The notes: generated by a model not told the origin, from the letters alone. DNA of 64,000 nt from an uncultured Bacteroidia bacterium (GCA_902785825.1 CACZZZ010000006.1:99084-163083), one strand, 5' to 3'; counted from the first letter of the stretch, positions 1-9,844 are shown. Translations and numbers: made by a program.

Positions 1-1
1 C

Positions 2-442
2 TCGTCTCCTCAGAAAGAGGCTGTGTGTCAATTGATCTCGGAATACAATCTGGGAGACAGGGTAACCTTCACAGGGAGACTTGGTGATTCCGAGGTGCGT
101 TCCTTTCTCATGGAAGCCTCTCTGACTATTCTCAACAAACATCCCAATTCGCAGAACATGTACGGCTTCTCAACTAAACTGGGAGAGTATCTCGCTTCAG
201 CGAGGCCGGTTTTGATGACAGATGTCGGCGAGGCGATGAATTGGCTTGAAGACGGGAAGTCCGCCTACATCGTCAGGCACGGTGATGTCCAGGCGCTATC
301 GGACGGGATCGTTAAGGCTTTTTCGAATGAAGAGGAAAGAAGAAGGATCGCGCTTAACGGAAGGGAAGTGGCGGCCCGGAATTTTGATTACAAAGTTTGG
401 GGCAGACCGTTGGCGGAATTCTTGAGTAGTTTAGGCAAGTGA
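2..442 (+). CDS. Glycosyltransferase family 4-type, C-terminal part (5' end outside window)
   Basis: The reading frame is open from base 2, so the start lies left of the window and only about 146 C-terminal residues are visible. They look like the nucleotide-sugar-binding half of a GT-B enzyme: a VTFTGRLG segment (start of the second Rossmann unit) is followed by GFSTKLGEYLASARPVL, where family 4 enzymes place the Lys/Glu residues that contact the donor, and then by a typical ALSDGIVKAF helix region. It would transfer a sugar in the cytoplasm during surface polysaccharide assembly. The next start codon follows within about 16 bases, and three more polysaccharide genes follow on the same strand. 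Donor and acceptor cannot be read from the sequence. Confidence 0.8.
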   Translation, partial: SSPQKEAVCQLISEYNLGDRVTFTGRLGDSEVRSFLMEASLTILNKHPNSQNMYGFSTKLGEYLASARPVLMTDVGEAMNWLEDGKSAYIVRHGDVQALSDGIVKAFSNEEERRRIALNGREVAARNFDYKVWGRPLAEFLSSLGK

Positions 443-457
443 TTGATTTTTAGGTAT

Positions 458-1582
458 ATGAGATTATTGGTAGCAGGAGATTTTTGCCCTGTTGGCAGGG
501 TGGCCGGACTCTTTGGAAAAGGAGACTTCCAGGCCGTGCTCTCAGGTGTGGCGGGTGTTATTGGCGATGCTGACTATTCAATCGTCAATCTTGAGTGTCC
601 TGTCGCCGGAACTGAGCCCGTGCCCAAGGTCGGTCCGTCGCTACAGTGTGGTGAAGAGGCCCTGAAGGCTCTTAAATACGCCGGATTCTCCTGCGTCACT
701 CTCGCCAATAACCATATAAATGATTTCGGCCCGGAAGGGGTTGTCGGCACGATATCCAAGTTAGATGAATATTCAATTGACCATGTCGGGGCGGGGAAAG
801 ATATTACCGAAGCGTCAAGGGTATTTTTCAAGACCATAGGGGAGGAGACGGTCGCCATCGTGAATTGCTGCGAGAGGGAATTCTCGATAGCAGGGCCGGA
901 TTCTCCGGGAGCCTGTCCCCTTGATCCGGTCCTCCGTTTCCAGGACATAAGAAAAGCCCGGGAGGAGGCTGACCATCTGGTGGTCATTCTCCACGGAGGC
1001 TATGAGAGGTGTCCGTTTCCGTCGCCTCGGATGGTAAACTATTGCAGGTTTTTCATCGATGCCGGTGCGGATGCTGTCATCTGCCATCACCAGCATTGTG
1101 CCTCGGGCTATGAAATCTATTCTGGGAAGCCGATTTTCTACGGCTTAGGTAACTTCTGCTTTGATTCAGATGGCAAAGAGGAATGCGCATGGAATGAGGG
1201 ACTTATGGTCGAGCTGACTTTGAGCGAAAAGAGTGAGGAATCTTCGTTCAGGCTCATTCCATTCACCCAATGCGCGATCGAACCTTCCGTTAAATTGATG
1301 GAAGAGGCGGAGGCACAGGCTTTCAAGGAGAAGCTTGCGTCAATAAATGATGTTCTAGCTGATCCGGAGGCTCTCCGTAAGGCTTACGAGGCTTTCCTGG
1401 ACCGTCATGCCGCCACATACGCCCGGGTGTTCGCCTCCAATGGGAAAATCGCGCGGTTTCTCTCAGGGATAGGGTTGTTGAAGCCTTTCCTGTCCCAGCG
1501 GAAACGCTTGCTGCTCAAGGACTATATTGACTGCGAGTCGCATCGCGAGGGCTTTTCACGCTTTCTTGATGGTTCGGTATGA
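458..1582 (+). CDS. CapA family metallophosphatase-like protein
   Basis: A 374-residue protein of the CapA/PGA_cap family, a calcineurin-fold group found in capsule and poly-gamma-glutamate loci. Visible family motifs are GDFCPVG at the N-terminus, SIVNLECPV near residue 45, LANNHINDFG near 85 and a His-rich CHHQHCASGYEIYSGKPIFYG segment near 215 (21 residues from C to G, metal-ligand region) ending in GLGNFCFD. I prefer the ATG at 458 because it puts the GDFCP strand ten residues in. An upstream TTG at 443 would add five atypical residues. There is no signal peptide, so it is probably cytoplasmic. The stop overlaps the next start by four bases (ATGA). The exact substrate is unknown. Confidence 0.85.
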   Translation: MRLLVAGDFCPVGRVAGLFGKGDFQAVLSGVAGVIGDADYSIVNLECPVAGTEPVPKVGPSLQCGEEALKALKYAGFSCVTLANNHINDFGPEGVVGTISKLDEYSIDHVGAGKDITEASRVFFKTIGEETVAIVNCCEREFSIAGPDSPGACPLDPVLRFQDIRKAREEADHLVVILHGGYERCPFPSPRMVNYCRFFIDAGADAVICHHQHCASGYEIYSGKPIFYGLGNFCFDSDGKEECAWNEGLMVELTLSEKSEESSFRLIPFTQCAIEPSVKLMEEAEAQAFKEKLASINDVLADPEALRKAYEAFLDRHAATYARVFASNGKIARFLSGIGLLKPFLSQRKRLLLKDYIDCESHREGFSRFLDGSV

Positions 1583-2340
1583 GAAAGGTCATTTATACAA
1601 GCATAGTAGGGGGATATGATTCCTTACGCCAGCCGGAGGTCATCGATCCTTCGTTTGACTATGTGTGCTTCAGCGATGATTTCAAGGAGCTTCAGGTCGG
1701 GGTCTGGGAGATCCGCCCGATCCCTTGCGACCTGACGGATCCGACGAGGCGCTCCCGCTATGCCAAGATTCTCCCTCATAGGGTTTTTCCGGAATATGAG
1801 ATAAGCCTCTGGATGGACGCCAACATCACTGTCGTGGACAAGGCTTTTTATGACGCGGTCGAAAGCAAGATAGCTTCAGGGGCAGTGATAGCCCAGGTGC
1901 CGCATCCGTACAGGCAATGTGTCTATGAGGAAATCGCCCAATGTTATAAGGACACTCGTATAGGCCTTCTCGTCGCCATGCGTCAGCTCCGCCACCTTGA
2001 GTCGGAAGGTTTCCCGAGACAATTCGGCTTGTTTGAGAACAATCTGATACTCAGGCGCCACAACGATCCCTCCGTGGTCAAGGTCTCAGAAGGCTGGTGG
2101 AGCGAATATATGTCATATTCAACGAGGGACCAGCTCTCGCTGATGCCGGTGTATTGGAAGGAGGGTATATTCCCGGAACTTCTTCTTGGCCAGGGAGTAA
2201 ACTCAAGAAATACTCCTTTGCTAGACGTGCGCAAGCACCCTGGTACTTTGAGGGTTACAGGCACAAAAGGGGTTCGCAGGCTTCCGTTAAAGGCCAGGTG
2301 GTCTTTCAGGAAACTGCTCTCCAGCATATTCTTAAGATAA
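1579..2340 (+). CDS. DUF616 / TOD1-MUCI70 glycosyltransferase-like protein
   Basis: A 253-residue protein resembling the DUF616 (TOD1/MUCI70) group of putative glycosyltransferases. It opens with the characteristic YTSIVGGYDSLRQP, then YVCFSDD, then a RYAKILPHRVFPEYEISLWMD stretch (residues about 57-77) in which WMDAN resembles the metal-binding DxD-like site. FENNLILRRH and a TRDQLSLMPVYWK block also fit. It starts inside the stop of the capA-like gene (4-base overlap) and is followed after six bases by a GT2 gene, so the products are probably made together for one polysaccharide. Its sugar specificity cannot be inferred. Confidence 0.75.
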   Translation: MRKVIYTSIVGGYDSLRQPEVIDPSFDYVCFSDDFKELQVGVWEIRPIPCDLTDPTRRSRYAKILPHRVFPEYEISLWMDANITVVDKAFYDAVESKIASGAVIAQVPHPYRQCVYEEIAQCYKDTRIGLLVAMRQLRHLESEGFPRQFGLFENNLILRRHNDPSVVKVSEGWWSEYMSYSTRDQLSLMPVYWKEGIFPELLLGQGVNSRNTPLLDVRKHPGTLRVTGTKGVRRLPLKARWSFRKLLSSIFLR

Positions 2341-2346
2341 GGCAGG

Positions 2347-3204
2347 ATGGTCGGAATAATCGTCATAAACTACCGAAGCGAGGACAAGACAATCGAGTTC
2401 GTCAAAAAAGAGTTGTCCAAGGTCTCTTGCGATAACGCTGTCGTGATTGTGGATAACGGAAGCACCGAAGAAAGCCGTGACACCCTCCTTGAGGCTTTCA
2501 AAGGATGGCCACTGCAACATGTCTTCGTGGTTCCGTCGAAAGAGAACCTTGGCTTTGCGAAGGGTAATAATCTTGGGGCGGAAGTCGCTATCAATCAATT
2601 TGATCCTGACGTGCTTCTCTTCGCCAACAATGACATTTCATTGTCTTCTGACGACGTTGTTGACAAAATGGCGGCCAAGCTTTTGTCACTTACGGAAGCC
2701 GGGGCCTTAGGCCCGAAGGTCGTAGGGTTGGATGGCCGGCTTCAGAGTCCAGAGCCATTCATCCCATTCTGGAAGCGCCACGTCTCCCTCTACTGGTCGA
2801 ATCTGTTCATGTCCAAACGGGGCAAGGCTGCGGCATTTGATGAGGACTATGCCGAAAAGGCCGCCGAAGGCTATCACTACCGCGTCTCGGGCTCCTTCTT
2901 CATGGTCAAGACAGAAGACTGGAAGGCATGCGGCGGGATGGATCCCAACACATTCCTGTATTCGGAGGAAATGATACTCTCCGAGCGGTTGAAGAAAGTT
3001 GGCAAGGGAGTTTATTATTATCCGGAAGTCGCTGTGGTTCATGAACATGGCACTACTACCCGGAAGTACTACGATAAGTACAGGATCCGGATGATGAAGT
3101 TCCGGAGCGAGTGCTACTACTACCGGACCTACATCGGCACTCCATCTTGGCAGATAGCGGTGGCAAGGTTCACCTACTTCCTTAAAAGACTCTTCAGGAG
3201 ATGA
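2347..3204 (+). CDS. Family 2 glycosyltransferase (rhamnosyltransferase-like)
   Basis: A 285-residue GT-A fold enzyme. VGIIVINYRSED at the N-terminus and VIVDNGSTEES form the nucleotide-binding strand and loop; NLGFAKGNNLG is the signature of the WbbL/rhamnosyltransferase branch; LFANNDISL carries the DxD-equivalent acidic residue; SGSFFMVKTEDW and YSEEMILSERLKKVG match the C-terminal acceptor and catalytic region. There is no transmembrane segment, so it acts at the cytoplasmic face. It sits between two other glycosyltransferase genes and overlaps the next start by four bases. It would add one sugar to a lipid-linked O-antigen or capsule intermediate; the sugar is not determinable. Confidence 0.88.
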   Translation: MVGIIVINYRSEDKTIEFVKKELSKVSCDNAVVIVDNGSTEESRDTLLEAFKGWPLQHVFVVPSKENLGFAKGNNLGAEVAINQFDPDVLLFANNDISLSSDDVVDKMAAKLLSLTEAGALGPKVVGLDGRLQSPEPFIPFWKRHVSLYWSNLFMSKRGKAAAFDEDYAEKAAEGYHYRVSGSFFMVKTEDWKACGGMDPNTFLYSEEMILSERLKKVGKGVYYYPEVAVVHEHGTTTRKYYDKYRIRMMKFRSECYYYRTYIGTPSWQIAVARFTYFLKRLFRR

Positions 3205-4226
3205 GAAAGAACAGGATTTACGTCGCCCCTTCGGCTAATCGCAAGGATGGCTATTCCAACCGGTATTTCCCGATTATCAAAAAAGAGTTGTCGGCTTATT
3301 TCGATGTTCTGGAGGCCGATAACAAACCATGCTTGGCTCAGGGATTGGCTCTGTTGCGTAATTCCCTGAAGGCTGATGTTTTCCTGCTCAGTTTTGTTGA
3401 GACAGTAGCATTCCAGAAATTGGCTTTCGCCCAGTATCTTCTCGCTATGCTGGCATTGCGGATAATGAGGCTTAGGGGTAAGGAGATCATATTCATTTTC
3501 CATAATCCCAAGCCACACAAGGGGGAGAATTGGATGTCAAAGTCCCTTACCGGCGCGCAGTTGATGATCTCTAAGGCTGTGATCTCGCATTCCGCTGAGG
3601 CGGCGGCTTTGGCTCGGGAGATCGTCGCGGCGAAGGGCGGCGACCCCGGCAAGGTTTCCTATGTCTGTCACCCGGTGGTTGTCCCTGAACACTCGCTGGA
3701 ACATCCTGTCCATAAAGAAGATAACGTCCTGATCTGGGGGAATATCCTTCCGTATAAAGGAGTTTTGGAGTTCGTGTCCTCGACGGCTGTCAGGGACGCC
3801 GGACTGGATGTCAGGATCGTGGGGAAGTGCAAGGATCCCGAGCTTGCCTCCAGGATCAAGTCCGCCATCTCGGAACCCTCAGCGACACGTTTTGTCTTCG
3901 AGAATCGCGTCGCCGGGTTCGATGAGCTTGCGGATCTGGTGTCCGCAAGCCGCAGGGTAGTGTTCCCGTATCTGCCAGGAAGCGTCTCCAGCTCAGGTGT
4001 CCTTATTGACACTGTGGCTATGGGAGGGGATCCGGTCGGTCCGGCCGTCGGCGCTTTCCTGGATCTGGCGGAAGAGGGGGTCTGTTCGGTTTATCAGTCA
4101 GAGACGGAGATGGTCTCTCTTTTAAAGGAGGATGGGAATATCTCTCCTGAGGCGAGGGCTAAGTTTATCGAATCACATTCCTGGCCGGCCTTTGCCGCGA
4201 TGATCAATGATCTTTCTTTGGCTTGA
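3201..4226 (+). CDS. Glycosyltransferase, GT-B fold
   Basis: A 341-residue protein that begins in the stop codon of the GT2 gene (ATGA overlap). It shows a GT-B pattern: an N-terminal domain with IYVAPSANRKDGYSNRYF and IFIFHNPKPHKG, and a C-terminal domain starting near VLIWGNILPYKGVLEF, the usual donor-site strand of GT4 enzymes, then VRIVGKCKDPEL and a PYLPGSVSSSGVLIDTVAMG loop (20 residues) in the position of the E-x7-E donor motif. A glutamate typical of that motif is not obvious, so the family call is softer than for its neighbours. It is the last gene of the polysaccharide operon; a new gene with a signal peptide follows. Confidence 0.72.
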   Translation: MRKNRIYVAPSANRKDGYSNRYFPIIKKELSAYFDVLEADNKPCLAQGLALLRNSLKADVFLLSFVETVAFQKLAFAQYLLAMLALRIMRLRGKEIIFIFHNPKPHKGENWMSKSLTGAQLMISKAVISHSAEAAALAREIVAAKGGDPGKVSYVCHPVVVPEHSLEHPVHKEDNVLIWGNILPYKGVLEFVSSTAVRDAGLDVRIVGKCKDPELASRIKSAISEPSATRFVFENRVAGFDELADLVSASRRVVFPYLPGSVSSSGVLIDTVAMGGDPVGPAVGAFLDLAEEGVCSVYQSETEMVSLLKEDGNISPEARAKFIESHSWPAFAAMINDLSLA

Positions 4227-4289
4227 TTTTGGAAGAGAATACGGTTGCTACTGTTTTATGCGAATCATAATCTATTAAAAATTAATAAG

Positions 4290-4925
4290 ATGAAAAGATT
4301 GTTAAGTACGATGTTCGTGGCTGCGGCTATCCTTTTCGGGACCAATTCAAACGCTCAGAACATCAATGTTGAGGCCGGATTCGGCATGAGCTCAACCAGG
4401 TTTGACTACACTCTTGGCCATGTTTCGGCTGATCTGTTCGGCGGTACCCTCGGCGTATCTTACGCTATTCCTGTTATCGAGCAGACCCTAGACTTCGCTC
4501 CCGGTATCCAGTTCGGTTATTTCACCAAAGGTAATGTTGACATCTATGGTTATGACGACATTTCCCTGACCGAGACCTATCTTGCCGTACCTCTGGATTT
4601 CAACCTTAAGTTCCCCATGAGCGACGACATGAAACTGATGATTGTCGCCGGGCCCACCCTTGACCTGGGACTTACCTCCAGGATCAAGGAGAAGAACACC
4701 AGCATTGAATATGATATCTACAGCGGGGAACTCAAAGACTACACCAAGTACGGACGTTTCGATGTGCTCATCGGTGGTGGTGTCGCTTTCGACGTGATGG
4801 ACGCTGTCCGGTTCTCTGTCAGGTATGACTATGGCCTTCTGAACCGCAACGGTGGCAACCTCACAAGCGGAGTGCTCAAGATCCACCGCAGCCAGCTTAA
4901 GCTCGGCGTCGGGTTCCTGTTCTAG
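4290..4925 (+). CDS. Outer-membrane beta-barrel protein
   Basis: A 211-residue secreted protein. The N-terminus MKRLLSTMFVAAAILFGT followed by NSNAQ is a signal peptide cut after the AQ motif common in Bacteroidales. The rest alternates polar and hydrophobic residues in short strands separated by turns, contains VEAGFGMSSTRFDY and ends LKLGVGFLF with a terminal aromatic residue, as expected for a small (about 8-strand) porin-like barrel of the OMP_b-brl type. The frame is open upstream to 4245, but that extension lacks a signal peptide, so I start at 4290. It is probably transcribed alone: a repeat-containing gap and a secA promoter follow. Function is unknown. Confidence 0.78.
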   Translation: MKRLLSTMFVAAAILFGTNSNAQNINVEAGFGMSSTRFDYTLGHVSADLFGGTLGVSYAIPVIEQTLDFAPGIQFGYFTKGNVDIYGYDDISLTETYLAVPLDFNLKFPMSDDMKLMIVAGPTLDLGLTSRIKEKNTSIEYDIYSGELKDYTKYGRFDVLIGGGVAFDVMDAVRFSVRYDYGLLNRNGGNLTSGVLKIHRSQLKLGVGFLF

Positions 4926-5002
4926 TTCCTTCGCTTTCGCTCAGGATGACAGGGGAGCACTTAAGGTGACAAAATGTCATTCTGAACGCCAGTGAAGAAT
5001 CT
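4926..5002. repeat. Inverted pair of the dispersed GATTCTTCGC-type repeat
   Basis: Two diverged copies of the repeat face each other: 4926-4951 reads TTCCTTCGCTTTCGCTCAGG and on to GATGACA, and 4975-5002 reads TGTCATTCTGAACGCCAGTG and on to AAGAATCT. They could form a long stem with a 23-base loop just after the barrel gene and so may end transcription, although no U-tract is present. The same element recurs near 9728, 12580, 12619, 28820, 39525 and 63728. Confidence 0.75.
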
Positions 5003-5006
5003 GGTA

Positions 5007-5037
5007 TTGTTATTGTCTCTGATTATCGCTATATTTG
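5007..5037 (+). promoter_or_regulatory. Promoter of secA
   Basis: TTG at 5007-5009, a 20-base spacer, then TATATTTG at 5030-5037 matches the Bacteroidetes primary-sigma consensus (TTTG, 19-21 bases, TAnnTTTG). The secA start codon lies 26 bases past the -7 box. Confidence 0.7.
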
Positions 5038-5062
5038 TAGGATAATCAGAGATAATTATTTT

Positions 5063-8000
5063 ATGGCTGTATCAGGCATATTAAGAAAAATATTCGGCTC
5101 CAAGTCCGATCGTGACATGAAGTTGATAAGACCTGTCCTGGACAAGGTCCTGGCGGCTTATCCCGCGATAGACGCCCTGTCTAACGACGAGTTGAGGGCA
5201 AAGTCCCAGGCGCTGAGGGAGAAACTCCGCGAGTGCGAGGCCCCTTTTGAGAAAAGGATAGAGGAAATCAAGGTTAAGCTCGGGGAAGATATTCCTGTCT
5301 CCGAGAAGGAACAGCTCGCCACCGAATCCGACAAGCTGGTCAAGGAAGAGGATGAGGAGATCGAGAAGACTTTGGAAGAGATTCTTCCTGAGGCCTTCGC
5401 TATCATGAAGTCCACCGCCCGCAGGTTCAAGGAGAACGAGACCATAGTGGTCGAGGCTACCCAGTTCGACAAGGATCTCAGTATCAACCACGACTTCGTC
5501 ACGATCGAGGGCGACAAGGCTATTTATCAAAACCACTGGATGGCAGGAGGAAACGAGATCACCTGGGACATGGTCCACTATGACGTCCAGCTGATCGGAG
5601 GTATCGTCCTGAACGGAAGGGTTAAGTCCAACAAGGATCAGATGGGCTGCATCGCCGAGATGGCCACCGGTGAGGGAAAGACCCTCGTGGCGACTCTCCC
5701 GGTGTTCCTGAACGCCCTGGCAGGCAAGGGAGTCCACGTCGTGACTGTCAACGACTACCTCTCCAAGCGAGACTCCGAGTGGATGGGTCCCCTGTACATG
5801 TTCCATGGCCTGTCCGTGGACTGCATCGACAAGCACGAGCCCAACAGTGACGCCCGTAAGAGAGCTTACAACTGCGACATCACCTTCGGTACCAACAATG
5901 AGTTCGGTTTCGATTACCTTAGGGACAATATGGCCGTCAATATGAACGACCTCGTGCAGCGGAAGCACCATTACGCCATCGTCGATGAGGTTGACTCCGT
6001 GTTGATCGACGACGCCCGTACCCCTTTGATCATATCCGGACCTGTTGCCAAGGCCGAGGATGACGAGCAGTACATCGAGTACAGACCTTATGTCGAGAGC
6101 CTGTACCAGAAGCAGCGCGTCCTTGTTAACCAGGTTCTCAACGACGCCAAGAAAGCTATCGCCGCCGGCAAGATGGATGAGGGAGGAATGCTCTTGTTCC
6201 GCGCGTACAAGGGTTTGCCTAAGTATCAGCCACTCATCAAGTTCCTTAGCGAGCAGGGAATGAAGGCCCTCATGCAGAAAGCGGAGAACTTCTACCTCCA
6301 GGACAATGAGAGCCAGATGCACATCGTGACCGACGAGCTTTATTTCGTTATCAGCGAGCAGCAGCACTCGGTCGATATGACCGATAAGGGTCACGACGCC
6401 CTGGCGAATTCGGTCTCTGATCCGGATTTCTTCGTCCTTCCCGACATGGGCAGCAAGATCGCCGACATCAAGAAGGATGAGAGCCTGACTCCGGAGCAGA
6501 AGCAGGAGGCCCAGGACAAGCTCATGGAGGAGTATTCCCTCAAGAGCGAGAGGGTCCATGCCATGATCCAGCTCCTGAAGGCTTACGCCATGTTCCAGAA
6601 GGATGTTGACTATGTCGTCATCGACAACAAGGTCAAGATCGTTGATGAGCAGACAGGCCGTATCATGGAGGGACGCCGCTGGAGCGACGGTCTCCACCAG
6701 GCTGTCGAGGCCAAGGAAAACGTGAAGGTCGAGGCCGCGACGCAGACCTTCGCCACCATCACTCTCCAGAACTACTTCAGGATGTACCACAAGCTGGCCG
6801 GTATGACCGGTACGGCTGAGACGGAGGCCGGAGAGTTCTGGTCCATCTACAAGCTGGACGTGGTTGTGATTCCGACCAACCGCCCTGTCATCAGGGACGA
6901 TCAGGATGATCTCATCTACAAGACCAAGAAAGCCAAGTACCAGGCTGTCATCAATAAGATCCAGGAGCTGACTGAGAAGGGGAGACCAGTCCTCGTAGGT
7001 ACGACGGACGTGGAGACTTCAGAGCTCCTCAGCCGTATGCTCCGTATCCGCGGAATCAAGCATAACGTCCTGAACGCGAAGGAGCACGCCAGGGAGGCGG
7101 AGATTGTCGCCCAGGCCGGTCAGAAGGGCAATGTCACCATCGCCACCAACATGGCTGGCCGTGGAACCGACATCAAGCTGGCTCCTGAGGTCAAGGAAGC
7201 AGGTGGTCTCGCCATCATCGGTACAGAACGCCACGACAGCCGCCGAGTGGATCGTCAGCTGCGAGGCCGCGCGGGCCGTCAGGGAGATCCGGGATCTTCT
7301 GAGTTCTACATCTCTCTTGAGGATAAGCTCATGCGCCTGTTCGGGTCTGAGAGGATCGCTGGAGTGGTTGATAAGCTCGGCATGGCGGACGATGAGGCCC
7401 TTGTCAACGGGATGCTCTCCAAGTCTATCGAGAATGCCCAGAAGAAGGTCGAGGAGAACAACTTCGGAATCCGTAAGAGACTCCTTGAATATGACGACGT
7501 GATGAACTACCAGAGGGAGGCGGTTTATGCCCGCAGGCGCAACGCGCTCTCCGGTGAGAGGATCGAGATCGATGTCCAGAACATGATGATCGACTCATCC
7601 GACTTGATCGCCGGTCGTTCCGAGGGCATGTCTTATCAGGCTTTTGAGGAATATGTGATGGGCCAGATGTCCATCGATCTCGGTTTCGACGAGGCGTTCT
7701 ACTCCGGGGCCAAGCAGGAAGACATCGCGGACGCCCTCTGTAAGCACATGCAGGAGGTGTATGACCGTAGGATGAATACCCTGGCTGAAAAGGTCTATCC
7801 TTTCATCAAGCAGATATTCGAGAAGCAGGGGAGCATGTACCAGAACATCGCCATCCCGATCTCGGACGGCCGGAAGATGTTGACCCTCAGCGTCAATCTT
7901 GAGAAAGCGTACAACACCCAGGGCAAGGAGATCGCGAAGGCGCTCAGCCGCACCATAATCCTCTATCAGATCGATGAGCATTGGAAGCAGCATCTGAGGG

Positions 8001-8368
8001 AGATGGATGATCTCCGTACCAGTGTCCAGAACGCCGCTTACGAGCAGAAGGATCCTCTTGTGGTCTATAAACTCGAGAGCTACAACCTCTTCGCCTCCAT
8101 GCTGGAGGATCTTAACAAGGATGTGCTTTCATTCCTCCTGAGGGCTTTCGTGCCTCTAAGGGATGAGAATGAGGCTCGTCCGGCCCAGGCCCCGAGGCGC
8201 AGAACCGACATGAGCCAGATGCAGACTCGCCGCAATGATCTCGTGACGAACGGTGAGCAGAAGGCCAACGCTCCGGTGCATGTTGAGAAGAAGGTAGGAA
8301 GGAATGATCCTTGCCCTTGCGGCTCAGGGAAAAAGTACAAGAACTGCCATGGCGCCGGTCTTGTATAG
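5063..8368 (+). CDS. secA: Preprotein translocase ATPase SecA
   Basis: A 1101-residue SecA, the ATPase that drives unfolded proteins through SecYEG. The motor domain has Walker A in [14 protein letters not shown] (about residue 200), the [20 protein letters not shown] stretch carrying the DEAD-equivalent box, the preprotein cross-linking region, and [11 protein letters not shown] (arginine-finger motif VI) near 735. The helical scaffold follows, and the C-terminus ends in a SEC-C zinc motif, [14 protein letters not shown], which binds SecB or ribosomes in other bacteria. The extra length against E. coli (901) lies largely in insertions of about 100-150 residues in the first motor half, which is usual in Bacteroidota. 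It has its own promoter. Confidence 0.98.
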   Translation: MAVSGILRKIFGSKSDRDMKLIRPVLDKVLAAYPAIDALSNDELRAKSQALREKLRECEAPFEKRIEEIKVKLGEDIPVSEKEQLATESDKLVKEEDEEIEKTLEEILPEAFAIMKSTARRFKENETIVVEATQFDKDLSINHDFVTIEGDKAIYQNHWMAGGNEITWDMVHYDVQLIGGIVLNGRVKSNKDQMGCIAEMATGEGKTLVATLPVFLNALAGKGVHVVTVNDYLSKRDSEWMGPLYMFHGLSVDCIDKHEPNSDARKRAYNCDITFGTNNEFGFDYLRDNMAVNMNDLVQRKHHYAIVDEVDSVLIDDARTPLIISGPVAKAEDDEQYIEYRPYVESLYQKQRVLVNQVLNDAKKAIAAGKMDEGGMLLFRAYKGLPKYQPLIKFLSEQGMKALMQKAENFYLQDNESQMHIVTDELYFVISEQQHSVDMTDKGHDALANSVSDPDFFVLPDMGSKIADIKKDESLTPEQKQEAQDKLMEEYSLKSERVHAMIQLLKAYAMFQKDVDYVVIDNKVKIVDEQTGRIMEGRRWSDGLHQAVEAKENVKVEAATQTFATITLQNYFRMYHKLAGMTGTAETEAGEFWSIYKLDVVVIPTNRPVIRDDQDDLIYKTKKAKYQAVINKIQELTEKGRPVLVGTTDVETSELLSRMLRIRGIKHNVLNAKEHAREAEIVAQAGQKGNVTIATNMAGRGTDIKLAPEVKEAGGLAIIGTERHDSRRVDRQLRGRAGRQGDPGSSEFYISLEDKLMRLFGSERIAGVVDKLGMADDEALVNGMLSKSIENAQKKVEENNFGIRKRLLEYDDVMNYQREAVYARRRNALSGERIEIDVQNMMIDSSDLIAGRSEGMSYQAFEEYVMGQMSIDLGFDEAFYSGAKQEDIADALCKHMQEVYDRRMNTLAEKVYPFIKQIFEKQGSMYQNIAIPISDGRKMLTLSVNLEKAYNTQGKEIAKALSRTIILYQIDEHWKQHLREMDDLRTSVQNAAYEQKDPLVVYKLESYNLFASMLEDLNKDVLSFLLRAFVPLRDENEARPAQAPRRRTDMSQMQTRRNDLVTNGEQKANAPVHVEKKVGRNDPCPCGSGKKYKNCHGAGLV

Positions 8369-8393
8369 AATGTTTATGAATATTAATAATTAA

Positions 8394-8912
8394 ATGATAA
8401 ATAAAGATATGGCATCGAATTACGACAGGTCCGGCGACTCGGTTGGAGTCAACGACGTGAGCCGAATCTCCGCGGGCTCGACAATCAAAGGAGAGATCAC
8501 TTCTCCGAACGACATCAGGATAGACGGTAGTTTCGAGGGTAAGATAGTCTCGCAGGCCAAGGTTGTGGTCGGCGAGAAGGCCGTTATCAAAGGCGATATC
8601 GTCTGCTCAAGCTGCGATTTCTGGGGCAAGATAGAGGGCAATTTCTATGTGAAGGACACTCTCAGCCTCAAGGACACTTGCGTGGTAACTGGCGACCTTC
8701 ATATCAGGAGGCTCCAGGTTGATCTTGACGCTACTTTCAATGGCAATTGCAAGATGATCACTGAAAGTGAGTTCAATCAGCTGACCACAGGGGAGCGCCC
8801 TTCAATGTATGACATCCCCGAGCCTGAGGAAGAGGATGACACTTATAAGGTTGTCTCATCCAATCCTTCTCCGTTCTCAGTTCCTGCCGGAAACGATATT
8901 CCTGAGGCTTAA
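8394..8912 (+). CDS. Bactofilin family cytoskeletal protein
   Basis: A 172-residue protein whose middle (about residues 25-125) is the right-handed beta-helix of bactofilins: SAGSTIKGEITSPNDIRIDG followed by FEGKI, KVVVGEKAVIKGDI, GKIEGNFYVKDTLSLKDTCV and GDLHIRRLQV, with the regular 17-18 residue rungs typical of the family. The N- and C-terminal tails are charged and probably disordered. Bactofilins polymerise without nucleotides and position cell-wall enzymes or polar structures. It lies 25 bases after secA and may be read from the same promoter. The start could also be the ATG at 8409 (MASNYDR). Confidence 0.9.
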   Translation: MINKDMASNYDRSGDSVGVNDVSRISAGSTIKGEITSPNDIRIDGSFEGKIVSQAKVVVGEKAVIKGDIVCSSCDFWGKIEGNFYVKDTLSLKDTCVVTGDLHIRRLQVDLDATFNGNCKMITESEFNQLTTGERPSMYDIPEPEEEDDTYKVVSSNPSPFSVPAGNDIPEA

Positions 8913-8929
8913 GATATATCTTAAGGATA

Positions 8930-9025
8930 TTATTCTATCCCTCCGCCCAAAGCCTGGTACAAGGCTATCTTGGCGGAGGTTATTGATTGCAGGTCACTGA
9001 TTATTCCTAACTCAGCGTTCAGCTG
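8930..9025 (-). pseudogene. 3' remnant of a TolC/NodT-type outer-membrane efflux protein
   Basis: Read on the minus strand from 9025, 31 codons give QLNAELGIISDLQSITSAKI followed by ALYQALGGGIE and a stop at 8930. The AxxALYxALGGG ending is the conserved C-terminus of the NodT branch of TolC-like outer-membrane factors. Upstream of 9025 the similarity stops and no start or full frame exists, so this is the tail of a deleted gene. The neighbouring 9026-9600 shows no further recognisable part. Confidence 0.55.
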
Positions 9026-9727
9026 GGGCTTGGGCCGTCTCCTTTTGGTTTCTCATCCTGGTCCAAAAGCAGCCTATCGACGGCCATGTTAAGGGGAAAT
9101 GTGGAGTATTAACAAAAATGTTATAATATAAAACATTTTTGTTTTATTTATTATTAGGAAGCCAATTTTGTTGGTAGTGGTTTCGGGATGTGTAGCACTG
9201 TAAGGCATCTGGACAAGCTTTACCCCGACTTTGGGGCTGATGTCAATAGACCCTCCAGTAATCTTTTTGCAAGTATCTGATTACTAATCGATTACGCAGG
9301 ACGTTCTGGAAGGCCGGCCGCTATTTCTCCGGGTCTTCCGTCTAATTTAATGGAAATGTCTGACTGTCAGTTTGTTACAATACGAATTATGGAAGGCCTT
9401 TTGTATCGTCCTGAAAGCATGCTTACCCAAAACTCAATGTTTTGTTTAGGCACAACAATGCTCGTTTGAGCCCCTCCTTTATCTTGAGTTTTTGGGTGGA
9501 GTGAAGGAGGTGACCGGACAGCCTTCGCTGATGTTGCCCAGGATAAGAGCCACAGTCTTTAAAATGGATAATGCGATGATGTTTTACAAACCAAGGGCAG
9601 GGTTAAATGCCTTGCATGGCGTTACATGGGCGATTCGGTTGCGTAGACCCCTGTTTCGAAGCGGGGGTTCGCGGGAGAATGTGGCTTCCAGGGGACTGGA
9701 TGACACTTTGCTCTGCCCTTGGTTTGC
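9026..9727. other. Gene-free stretch, possible decayed DNA
   Basis: About 700 bases without a frame I can support on either strand. Short open frames here lack family motifs and start or stop inside low-complexity or palindromic sequence (for example ACCCCTGTTTCGAAGCGGGGGTT, a 23-base hairpin-like stretch near 9648, of which I rely only on the GTTTCGAAGC core). Between the efflux-gene remnant and the tRNA fragments it looks like the scar of lost genes. Confidence 0.4.
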
Positions 9728-9751
9728 AGATTCTTCGCTTCGCTCAGAATG
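9728..9751 (+). repeat. Dispersed GATTCTTCGC-type repeat, single copy
   Basis: AGATTCTTCGCTTCGCTCAG followed by AATG is identical over 24 bases to the copy beginning at 28820 and close to the inverted copy at 39525-39551. No partner copy is adjacent here. Confidence 0.7.
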
Positions 9752-9811
9752 CAGATTATCCACATACTGTGGACTTGGTCGGTATAAACGCTGCGGAAGT
9801 ATTCCGCAAGC

Positions 9812-9841
9812 AAAAAATCCAGCCACTATGGCTGGATTTTT
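9812..9841 (-). terminator. Terminator-like hairpin, duplicated downstream of tRNA remnant
   Basis: AAAAAATCCAGCC and GGCTGGATTTTT form a 12-base-pair stem with a five-base loop, flanked by A/T runs, so it could end transcription on either strand. It sits directly beyond the partial tRNA-Gly copy at 9845-9865, just as the hairpin at 9989-10017 sits beyond the intact tRNA-Gly gene. Confidence 0.6.
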
Positions 9842-9844
9842 CTG

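Noticed and set aside
4926..5002. Inverted repeat as a classical terminator of the barrel gene
   Set aside because: The stem is imperfect and lacks a U-tract; it belongs to the dispersed repeat family, so I list it as a repeat.
5081..6790. 569-codon minus-strand open frame inside secA
   Set aside because: Antisense shadow of the highly conserved secA coding sequence, Val/Leu/Asp-rich without any domain.
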